Below are positions 27,078-34,075 of a stretch of 64,000 nt of DNA, in pieces (the stretch's first letter is position 1; every line of letters starts with the position of its first letter). The notes beneath the pieces were generated by a model. That model was not told the DNA's origin and did not search any database. It saw only the letters and a program-made list of their open reading frames with translations. The translations under genes and the position numbers were made by a program. This stretch comes from Streptomyces lanatus (GTDB lineage Bacteria > Actinomycetota > Actinomycetes > Streptomycetales > Streptomycetaceae): the NCBI RefSeq assembly GCF_014655715.1, contig NZ_BNBM01000010.1, positions 162,800 to 226,799 of the forward strand. Direction: 5' to 3'.

Positions 27078-27709
27078 TGGATAACTACCTTTCGTCCCTC
27101 AATGCGATAGCCGCTACGGGCGATCCGCCCCACGACTTCCACGAGCAGCCTTCGCTCGATTTCCTTGATGCGCTCGTGCAGAGCGCTCTCGTCGTCCTCG
27201 TCCCGGACCTCGACCACGCCCTGCGCGATGATCGGCCCGGTGTCGACGCCGTCGTCAACGAAGTGGACGGTGCAGCCGGTGACCTTGGCGCCGTACGCGA
27301 GGGCGTCACGGACGCCATGGGCGCCGGGAAAACTGGGGAGCAGGGCGGGGTGGGTGTTCACGAACCGCCCGCCGAACCGGGACAGGAATTCCTTCCCGAC
27401 GATCTTCATGAACCCCGCGGAGACGACGAGGTCCGGCTCATGGGCGGACACGGTCTCGGCGAGGGCGGCGTCCCACTCGTCCCGGCTGTCGTAGTCCTTG
27501 ACCTTCCGCACGAAGGTCGGCAGCCCGGCGCGCTCGGCCCGCGCCAGCCCCTCGATGTGCTCGCGGTCGGCGCCCACGGCCACGATCTCGGCGCCGTACG
27601 CCTCGGCACCGACGGCGGCGATCTCGTCGAGGAGCGCCTGGAGGTTGGTGCCGGATCCGGAGACCAGCACGACGAGGCGCTTGATGGGGGCCACGGGCTT
27701 AGCGGCCAC
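27074..27709 (-). CDS. purN: Phosphoribosylglycinamide formyltransferase
   Basis: GTG at 27709 with GAAAGG six bases upstream gives 211 residues, the usual PurN length. It transfers formyl from 10-formyl-THF to GAR. Motifs: LVVLVSGSGTNLQALLD, the catalytic region VNTHPALLPSFPGAHGVRDAL with the Asn-His-Asp triad (N, H, and D in VDDGVDTGPIIAQ). It is the first gene of the purNH operon. The frame is open further upstream, but there it is out of character for PurN. Confidence 0.96.
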   Translation of the reverse strand: MAAKPVAPIKRLVVLVSGSGTNLQALLDEIAAVGAEAYGAEIVAVGADREHIEGLARAERAGLPTFVRKVKDYDSRDEWDAALAETVSAHEPDLVVSAGFMKIVGKEFLSRFGGRFVNTHPALLPSFPGAHGVRDALAYGAKVTGCTVHFVDDGVDTGPIIAQGVVEVRDEDDESALHERIKEIERRLLVEVVGRIARSGYRIEGRKVVIQ

Positions 27710-27975
27710 GGCGGGGCCTTTCTCGGGGTTGCGTTTGTATGGTCGTACGAATGCTTCGCGCCCCCGGATACGGGGAAGTCTACGAAGCGGCCGACCGTCA
27801 GCAACGATACCGGCACTTCGGAAGGCCCCCACGGGACGGGGGCGTGGCCGGGAGGTAGCGTCTGGGCGGGCGGACTCGGGAACGCGGTTGCTGTGCGACA
27901 CGTTCTTGAAGTGACAGTTCATTGCCCAAGCCCGTCCAACCAGCCCGTACAACCAAGGGGAAAGACGCTCACTTG

Positions 27976-28755
27976 ATGTCGGACCGCAGCTTGCGACTCC
28001 TCACACTCCCCCAGCAGTCCGTGCAGTCCCTGCGGGGAGGGGAGCACAGCGGCGTGCTGCTGCGGGAACGCCCCGCGTCACCGCCGGACGCCCCCTCGGG
28101 CGGGCAGGACGGCGACCAGCAGGACAACCCCTTCGCCCCGCCGCCGGAGGGCACCCCCGACCGCCCGTGGCAGCCCCGGCGCCCGTCGTCGGGCGACGAC
28201 AGCTCCCAGGATTCCGACCAGGGCGGCGACCAGACCCCGTGGGGCAACCAGTGGAGCGACCGCCAGCCGGGCCGCTCGGGCGGCGGCTTCGGTGACAATC
28301 CCCGGGGCGGCGGCCAGGAGGGTCCCGGGACCGGCGGCTCCGGCTCGGGCATGCGCTGGGACCCGACCGACCCCGCCCAACGCCGGGCGCGCTACGCCCT
28401 GCTGTCCGGCATGTGGGCCTTCTTCTTCGCCCTCTTCAGCTGGCCGTACGTGGCTCTGCTGCTCGGCGCGCTGGCCCTCTACTGGGGCATCAGCAGCCTC
28501 CGCACCAAGCCCCGCACCCCCGACCCCGACAACCCGGCCCCGCAGAACTCCGGCCGCCCCCAGACGACGGCGGCGGTGAGCGGGCTGGTCACGGCGTCCC
28601 TCGCCATCGCGGTGGTCGCCGCCGGGTTCGCGGCGCAGATGGTCTACAGCGAGTACTACACGTGCCGCGACGACGCGTTGACCAACGCGGCCAAGCAGTC
28701 CTGCGAGCGGCATCTGCCGGAGGAGTTGCGGGGGGTGCTGGGGGCTGGGGAGTAG
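27976..28755 (+). CDS. Membrane protein with long Gly/Pro-rich cytoplasmic N-terminus
   Basis: ATG at 27976 (MSDRSLRLLTLPQQ) is chosen; a TTG is directly before it. The product has 259 residues: a low-complexity Asp/Gln/Gly/Pro-rich half (about 30-130) and then two membrane segments (WAFFFALFSWPYVALLLGALALYW and VSGLVTASLAIAVVAAGFAAQ). A short cysteine-containing tail (YYTCRDDA, KQSCERH) follows. It is divergent from purN. Function unknown; such proteins sit at this place in other Streptomyces. Confidence 0.82.
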   Translation: MSDRSLRLLTLPQQSVQSLRGGEHSGVLLRERPASPPDAPSGGQDGDQQDNPFAPPPEGTPDRPWQPRRPSSGDDSSQDSDQGGDQTPWGNQWSDRQPGRSGGGFGDNPRGGGQEGPGTGGSGSGMRWDPTDPAQRRARYALLSGMWAFFFALFSWPYVALLLGALALYWGISSLRTKPRTPDPDNPAPQNSGRPQTTAAVSGLVTASLAIAVVAAGFAAQMVYSEYYTCRDDALTNAAKQSCERHLPEELRGVLGAGE

Positions 28756-28762
28756 GAGGGGG

Positions 28763-30463
28763 TCAGGGGTTCTGGGGGGCGTTCGGGCTTAGGGGGTCCG
28801 GGGCGTTCGGCTGGGTCGGCTCGGTGGGGTCGCTCGGCTCGCTCTGTTCGCTCTGTTCCTTCGGCTGACTCGGTTCGCTCGGCTCGTTCGGGAGCGGTTC
28901 CGCGGGCTGGAAGTCGTCCGGCTCGAAGGTCGTGTCGTGGTCGAAGGTCGGGTACGGAACGGCCTGGTCGGGCACGGGCGCCTCGGCCGTCGCTTCGACC
29001 GGCGCCTCCTCGGTCTGCACCGGGAGCTTCGCCTTCGAGTCCGTCGACCCACCGTCACCCACCTCCGCCGCCCGGGGCTTGCCGATCCGCGCCCCCTGCG
29101 TATCACTCACCGGCTCCCCCCGACGCCCGCTCACCCAGCACCGCACTCCCCGCACCACCACCGCCACGGGGACCGCGACACACGCGACCCACCCCAGCGT
29201 CGCCGCCCCGGTCTGCCACCACACCGGCCCGAACCGCGCGAGCACGCCCACCCCCAACGGCCCCCCGGACAGCGTGGTCAGCACGGCGACGAGGACCGCG
29301 CAGAACACGGCGGCCAGCACGGCGGTCAGGGCCGTCAGCCCGGGTGACCAGGTCAGGGCAGGCGCCGGCTCCTGCTGCCGGGCCCGCCCGACCGTGGACG
29401 CCTCCCCGCTCCCCGCCCCGTCCCTCCACCTCGCCGCGAACGACCCCACCACCATCCCCACCACCACAGGCAGCAGTCCCACCACCCACCGCAACGGCCC
29501 CTCGACCCCCGCCTCCGGCACGGCCTCCAGCAGCGGGAACGGCGGCAGCAGGGGCGCCGGGGCCGCGGACAGTGGCCCCACGACATGGCCCGCGCCGAAT
29601 ACGAAGCCGGGGCCGAGGGCGTAGGACGCCGCCCACATCGCCGCGTTCGGCACGAGCGCCATGCACAGCAGCAGCACCCCGAACCGCCCCGACCACCCCT
29701 GGGTCAGGTCCAGGAAGGACGTCCGTACCGCCCCGCCGTGCCACACCAGCGACCCGGCCACCAGCAACGCCCCGCCCCCGGCGAGCACCGCCACCCCGGC
29801 CCCCGCCGCCCGCGCCGCCGCACCGACGCGGGCGCGCCCCGCCGCGCCGGGCACCAGCCGCCGTACCCGCGCCGGGAGTACCAGCAGCAGGCCGTCCACC
29901 ACTTCGGGCCGCCGTTCGCACGCCGCCCACACCCCCACCCCGGCCGCGCCCGTCACGACCAGCGGCAACCACATCACCGTCCACAGCCACGACGGCCGCA
30001 GTTCACCGCCGGTCGCGTAGATCGCGGCGGCCGTGCCGACCCCGAGATAGCCGAGTACGACGCCCGCCCACGCCGTACCGATCGACGCCAGCGGCACCCC
30101 CTCGCCCCCGTCCGCCGCCGCGTCCCGCGCCGCCCGGTGCACCAGCCACACCGGCAGCGCGAGCAGCAGCAGCGGGGTGACCCCGACCGGCACGGGGACG
30201 CCGGAGAGCGTGTCGGTGCGGACCAGTTCGGCGCCGTGCGCCAGCAGCCACAGCACGGAGGCGATCCGCAGCGCGCTGCCCGGACCGCCGTCCGGATACG
30301 GCGAGCTGATCCACAGCGCGATCACCACCACGGCGAACACACCGAGCCCCAGCCCGGCCGCCACCGCACCGCTGAAGAGGCTGGCGCCCAGGCCGGGCGT
30401 GCGCCGGCGCAGGCGCGTGAGCAGGGGCGTTCGACGAGCGGTCATCTCGATCACGCCCGCCAT
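28763..30463 (-). CDS. DUF6350-like polytopic membrane protein
   Basis: The protein has 566 residues from the ATG at 30463; an internal ATG at 30445 (MTARRTPLL) is an alternative. The first about 430 residues have eight or nine hydrophobic segments (for example GLGVFAVVVIALWISSPYP, GVTPLLLLALPVWLVHRAA, TAVLAAVFCAVLVAVLTTL) in the style of the DUF6350 family, sometimes labelled PerM-like. The last about 130 residues are a charged, repetitive Glu/Pro/Ser/Thr tail. It converges on the membrane protein gene at 27976, seven bases apart. Function unknown. Confidence 0.8.
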   Translation of the reverse strand: MAGVIEMTARRTPLLTRLRRRTPGLGASLFSGAVAAGLGLGVFAVVVIALWISSPYPDGGPGSALRIASVLWLLAHGAELVRTDTLSGVPVPVGVTPLLLLALPVWLVHRAARDAAADGGEGVPLASIGTAWAGVVLGYLGVGTAAAIYATGGELRPSWLWTVMWLPLVVTGAAGVGVWAACERRPEVVDGLLLVLPARVRRLVPGAAGRARVGAAARAAGAGVAVLAGGGALLVAGSLVWHGGAVRTSFLDLTQGWSGRFGVLLLCMALVPNAAMWAASYALGPGFVFGAGHVVGPLSAAPAPLLPPFPLLEAVPEAGVEGPLRWVVGLLPVVVGMVVGSFAARWRDGAGSGEASTVGRARQQEPAPALTWSPGLTALTAVLAAVFCAVLVAVLTTLSGGPLGVGVLARFGPVWWQTGAATLGWVACVAVPVAVVVRGVRCWVSGRRGEPVSDTQGARIGKPRAAEVGDGGSTDSKAKLPVQTEEAPVEATAEAPVPDQAVPYPTFDHDTTFEPDDFQPAEPLPNEPSEPSQPKEQSEQSEPSDPTEPTQPNAPDPLSPNAPQNP

Positions 30464-30539
30464 GGTCCCAACGACACGCGCTTTTGCCCCGTAACAGGCG
30501 AACCCAGGACGTGTCGCTCAATATATGTTTATGTACTTT

Positions 30540-30579
30540 TTCGTACGAAGGAGTGCGTAAGAGTACGTAGGAGTGCATA
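30540..30579. promoter_or_regulatory. Palindrome and 20-base-spaced repeats in a divergent promoter region
   Basis: The gap between DUF6350 and the sigma-like gene is unusually AT-rich (ATATATGTTTATG). It contains the perfect palindrome TTCGTACGAA (30540-30549) and two copies of an element CGAAGGAGTGCGTA (30546) and CGTAGGAGTGCATA (30566), exactly 20 bases, two helical turns, apart. This looks like a regulator binding region controlling one or both genes. Confidence 0.45.
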
Positions 30580-30624
30580 CCCGGTGAGCAGACGGAGCTT
30601 CAGAAACCCGAGGAAGTGCATGAG

Positions 30625-31446
30625 GTGACGGCACATCAGGCACATCAGCCCTTGACCCCGGCCCAGGCCTTCGACGCGCTCTACGCCTTCTGCGCCCCCG
30701 CCCTCGTACGGCAGACCTATCTGCTCAGCGGGCGCCGCGAACTCGCCCGCGAATCGGTCGAGCGGGCCTTCCAGGCCGCCTGGCAGCGCTGGCCGGAAGT
30801 GGCCAGGGACCGGGATCCGGCGGGCTGGGTGCGGGCGACGGCGTACGACTTCGCGCTCTCCCCCTGGCACCGGTTCCGCCCCCGCTACCGGCACCCCGAA
30901 CCGCCGCCCTCGGACGCGTTCGACCGCGCCCTGCTGGACGTACTCCTCCAACTGCCGCCGCCTCAGCGCCGCACGCTCGTCCTCTACGACGGTGTGGGCC
31001 TCGACCTGCCCGAGACGGCGGCCGAGACGGAGGCGAGCACTCCGGCCACCGCCAACCGACTGCTGCACGCCCGCACCGCGGTCGCCGCCCGCCTCCCGGA
31101 CCTCTCCGACCCCACGGAACTGCACCGCCGACTGGCGGAACTGGCCTCCACGGAGCGCCTGCGGGCCCCCAAACCCCTGACGGTGCGCAGCGGCAGCGAA
31201 CGCCGGGCACGCTTCTGGACCCGGGCCGCGATCGCCTTCACGGTGACCCTCATCGGCACGACGGCCCTGACACTGCGAACCGCCCCCACCCGCTACGAGC
31301 CTCCGGTGCCGCCGGGGGCGACGGTGCGCGGGGTGCCGCCGAGGATGGCGCCGGGGCCGTTGTCGGAGAAGGAACTGGAACTGAGGGAGAAACTGCGCTC
31401 ACAGCTACAGGCGGGCCCGGAGCGACTGGCGCCCCAGTCCACGTAA
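30625..31446 (+). CDS. ECF-sigma-like protein with C-terminal membrane helix
   Basis: GTG at 30625 is preferred since GAGGAA lies nine bases upstream; GTG at 30616 would be too close. The product has 273 residues. The first about 160 resemble ECF sigma region 2 (AFCAPALVRQTYLLSGRREL, VERAFQAAWQRWPEVA, GWVRATAYDFAL) and region 4 (LLQLPPPQRRTLVLYDG, LPETAAETEASTPATANRLLHAR). Then comes one hydrophobic helix (AAIAFTVTLIGTTALTL) and a Pro-rich tail. A sigma-type domain tethered to the membrane without a nearby anti-sigma factor is unusual. DNA-binding activity is uncertain. Confidence 0.75.
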   Translation: MTAHQAHQPLTPAQAFDALYAFCAPALVRQTYLLSGRRELARESVERAFQAAWQRWPEVARDRDPAGWVRATAYDFALSPWHRFRPRYRHPEPPPSDAFDRALLDVLLQLPPPQRRTLVLYDGVGLDLPETAAETEASTPATANRLLHARTAVAARLPDLSDPTELHRRLAELASTERLRAPKPLTVRSGSERRARFWTRAAIAFTVTLIGTTALTLRTAPTRYEPPVPPGATVRGVPPRMAPGPLSEKELELREKLRSQLQAGPERLAPQST

Positions 31447-31453
31447 TGCCGGA

Positions 31454-31482
31454 GGGCCCGCCCCCACGCAGGGAACGGGCCC
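31454..31482. terminator. Candidate terminator after the sigma-like gene and sucD
   Basis: GGGCCCG and CGGGCCC flank a 15-base loop in the 71-base convergent gap. A second weak pairing (AAGG and CCTT) follows. It could end either transcript. Confidence 0.4.
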
Positions 31483-31517
31483 ACCAAGGTTCAGCCAGGT
31501 GCCTTAACGGCGTACCT

Positions 31518-32402
31518 TCAGCCGCCCAGGATCTCGCGGGCGAGCTTCGCCGTCTCGGTCGGCGTCTTGCCGACCTTGACGCCGGCGGCCTCAAGGGCCT
31601 CCTTCTTCGCCTGGGCGGTGCCGGACGAACCGGAGACGATGGCGCCGGCGTGGCCCATGGTCTTGCCCTCGGGCGCGGTGAAGCCCGCGACATAGCCGAC
31701 GACCGGCTTCGTCACGTTCTCCTTGATGAAGGCCGCGGCCCGCTCCTCGGCGTCGCCACCGATCTCACCGATCATCACGATCAGGTCGGTGTCGGGGTCG
31801 GCCTGGAACGCGGCGAGCGCGTCGATGTGCGTGGTGCCGATGATCGGGTCACCACCGATGCCGACGGCGGTCGAGAAGCCGATGTCACGCAGCTCGTACA
31901 TCATCTGGTACGTCAGCGTGCCGGACTTCGAGACCAGACCGATACGGCCCGGCTTGGTGATGTCGCCCGGGATGATGCCGACGTTCGACTGGCCCGGGGT
32001 GATGATGCCGGGGCAGTTCGGGCCGATGATGCGGGTCTTGTTGCCCTTCTTGCCCGCGTACGCCCAGAAGTTCGCGGAGTCGTGCACCGCGATGCCCTCG
32101 GTGATCACGACGGCCAGCGGGATCTCGGCGTCGATGGCCTCGATGACCGCGTCCTTGGTGAACTTCTCCGGCACGAAGATGACGGAGACGTTGGCGCCGG
32201 TCTTCTCGATGGCCTCCTTGACGGTCCCGAAAACGGGTACCTCGGTGCCGTCGAAGTCCACGGTCTGCCCCGCCTTGCGCGGGTTCACGCCGCCCACGAC
32301 CTCGGTGCCGTCACCGAGCATGAGCTTGGTGTGCTTCATGCCCGTGGCGCCGGTCATGCCCTGGACGATGACCTTGCTGTCCTTGTTGAGCCAGATAGCC
32401 AT
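31518..32402 (-). CDS. sucD: Succinyl-CoA synthetase alpha subunit
   Basis: The protein has 294 residues, normal for SucD. With SucC it interconverts succinyl-CoA and succinate with substrate-level phosphorylation in the TCA cycle. Motifs: CoA-binding Rossmann start SKVIVQGMTGATGMKHT, NCPGIITPGQSNVGIIPG, and the phospho-histidine loop GHAGAIVSG. It starts 27 bases after sucC. Confidence 0.97.
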   Translation of the reverse strand: MAIWLNKDSKVIVQGMTGATGMKHTKLMLGDGTEVVGGVNPRKAGQTVDFDGTEVPVFGTVKEAIEKTGANVSVIFVPEKFTKDAVIEAIDAEIPLAVVITEGIAVHDSANFWAYAGKKGNKTRIIGPNCPGIITPGQSNVGIIPGDITKPGRIGLVSKSGTLTYQMMYELRDIGFSTAVGIGGDPIIGTTHIDALAAFQADPDTDLIVMIGEIGGDAEERAAAFIKENVTKPVVGYVAGFTAPEGKTMGHAGAIVSGSSGTAQAKKEALEAAGVKVGKTPTETAKLAREILGG

Positions 32403-32429
32403 GGTGTGTTGTGTCCTCGTCCTGAGTGC

Positions 32430-33608
32430 TTACTTGGCGGCGTGAGCCAGTTCGGCGGCCTTGTCGGCCGCGCCGTCCATGGTGTCGACGCGCTGGACCA
32501 GCGGGTGGTTGGCGTCGGTGAGGATCTGCCGGCCGAGCTCGGCGTTGTTGCCGTCGAGGCGGACGACGAGCGGCTTCGAGACGTTCTCGCCACGGTCCTC
32601 AAGCAGCTGCAGGGCCTGGACGATGCCGTTGGCGACCTCGTCGCAGGCGGTGATGCCACCGAAGACGTTGACGAAGACGGACTTGACGTCCGGGTCGCCG
32701 AGGATGATCTCCAGGCCGTTGGCCATCACCTGGGCGGAGGCGCCACCGCCGATGTCCAGGAAGTTGGCCGGCTTGACGCCACCGTGGTTCTCACCGGCGT
32801 AGGCGACGACGTCGAGGGTCGACATGACCAGACCGGCACCGTTACCGATGATGCCGACCTCACCGTCGAGCTTGACGTAGTTGAGGTTCTTCTCCTTGGC
32901 GGCGGCCTCGAGCGGGTTGGCCGCGGCCTTGTCGTGCAGCTCGTCCCAGTCGTGACGGAACTCGGCGTTGTCGTCGAGCGACACCTTGCCGTCCAGGGCG
33001 ATGACGTCACCGGAGGCGACCTTCGCGAGCGGGTTGACCTCGACGAGGAGGGCGTCCGACTTGATGAAGGTGTCCCACAGCGTGACAAGGACGTTCACGA
33101 CCCTGTCGGCGACCTCGGCCGGGAACTTCGCGGCCTCGACGATCTCGCGGGCCTTGGCCTCGTCCACACCGTCGATCGCGTCGATCGCGATCTTCGCGAC
33201 GGCGTCCGGGCGGGTGGCCGCCACCTCCTCGATCTCCATGCCGCCCTCGACGGAGGCGATGGAGAGGAAGGTGCGGTTGGCGCGGTCGAGGAGGAAGGAG
33301 ACGTAGTACTCCTCCAGGATCTCCGGGGCCGTCTCGGCGATCATCACCTTGTGGACCGTGTGGCCCTTGATGTCCATGCCGAGGATGTCGGTCGCCCGGG
33401 CGACCGCCTCGTCCGCGGTCGCGGCGAGCTTCACGCCACCGGCCTTGCCACGGCCGCCGACCTTCACCTGGGCCTTGACGACGGACTTGCCACCGAGGCG
33501 CTCAGTGGCTGCGCGGGCCGCCTCAGGCGTGTCGATGACTTCACCGGCCAGCACCGGTACATCGTGCTTGGCGAAGAGGTCCCTCGCCTGGTACTCGAAC
33601 AGGTCCAC
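32430..33608 (-). CDS. sucC: Succinyl-CoA synthetase beta subunit
   Basis: The protein has 392 residues. ATP-grasp N-terminus MDLFEYQARDLFAKHDVPV, then KAQVKVGGRGKAGGVKLA, and the C-terminal ligase domain with IGNGAGLVMSTLDVVAYAG and NVFGGITACDEVANGIV. GTG at 33608 is preceded by GGAAG. It leads the sucCD operon; its promoter must lie in the following 240 bases upstream. Confidence 0.97.
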   Translation of the reverse strand: MDLFEYQARDLFAKHDVPVLAGEVIDTPEAARAATERLGGKSVVKAQVKVGGRGKAGGVKLAATADEAVARATDILGMDIKGHTVHKVMIAETAPEILEEYYVSFLLDRANRTFLSIASVEGGMEIEEVAATRPDAVAKIAIDAIDGVDEAKAREIVEAAKFPAEVADRVVNVLVTLWDTFIKSDALLVEVNPLAKVASGDVIALDGKVSLDDNAEFRHDWDELHDKAAANPLEAAAKEKNLNYVKLDGEVGIIGNGAGLVMSTLDVVAYAGENHGGVKPANFLDIGGGASAQVMANGLEIILGDPDVKSVFVNVFGGITACDEVANGIVQALQLLEDRGENVSKPLVVRLDGNNAELGRQILTDANHPLVQRVDTMDGAADKAAELAHAAK

Positions 33609-33851
33609 GCGCTTCCGTCCCTATCAGTGATCTCGCGGTTCGTTGGATGCGTGGGCGTGCCGCGAGGGCAACGTGACGTCCGCCGTCTGTCACAGGGGAG
33701 GCGCACACGGTGTCCGAGCGCGCGGCATGTCCGTATCGCAGGCTATCGCTGCTTGCGGGGGGCCTCTAAATCGCGGGTCACACCTGAGCGGTGATACCTG
33801 TCACATGATGCCGGGAACTGGGGGGATCACTGGCACGGGGTGCCGAATGTG
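33609..33851. other. Intergenic region upstream of sucC
   Basis: No gene is supported here. It should hold the sucCD promoter, but no confident -35/-10 pair was recognised. The further upstream part (from 33852) holds three stem-loops, listed separately. Confidence 0.5.
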
Positions 33852-33866
33852 AGGTTCCGGGAACCT
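33852..33866. promoter_or_regulatory. Perfect palindrome upstream of sucC
   Basis: AGGTTCC and GGAACCT flank a single G. It lies about 245 bases upstream of the sucC start and just downstream of two terminator-like hairpins, so it may be an operator or a third small hairpin. Confidence 0.35.
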
Positions 33867-33875
33867 GTCGGGACA

Positions 33876-33911
33876 GGACCTCACCGGGCTGGGGTTGACC
33901 CGGTGAGGTCC
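33876..33911 (-). terminator. Stem-loop downstream of the 11-residue-repeat protein gene
   Basis: GGACCTCACCGGG (33876-33888) pairs perfectly with CCCGGTGAGGTCC (33899-33911) across a 10-base loop. It lies between the repeat-protein gene and sucC, both on the minus strand. Confidence 0.6.
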
Positions 33912-33957
33912 CTTGAACAGCCCGAAGGGGCACGAATGGGCCGCCCCTGTGGGCCAT

Positions 33958-33995
33958 GGGCCGGTGCTCCCCACCCCAATGGGGAGCACCGGCCC
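33958..33995 (-). terminator. Strong terminator hairpin of the 11-residue-repeat protein gene
   Basis: GGGCCGGTGCTCCCC (33958-33972) pairs perfectly over 15 bp with GGGGAGCACCGGCCC (33981-33995) across an 8-base loop. It starts 80 bases after the stop of the minus-strand gene at 34076 and separates it from sucCD. Confidence 0.75.
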
Positions 33996-34075
33996 GTCCG
34001 CGGGGTTCCGTCCGGACGGACCGACGGTTTTCGGCCGTCCGGGGGCGTCTGCCCTGCGGAGTCGTCGGTGGCGGA

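Noticed and set aside
27710..27975. Purine riboswitch before purN
   Set aside because: No purine-aptamer core was found in the leader; only short GC-rich pairings are present.
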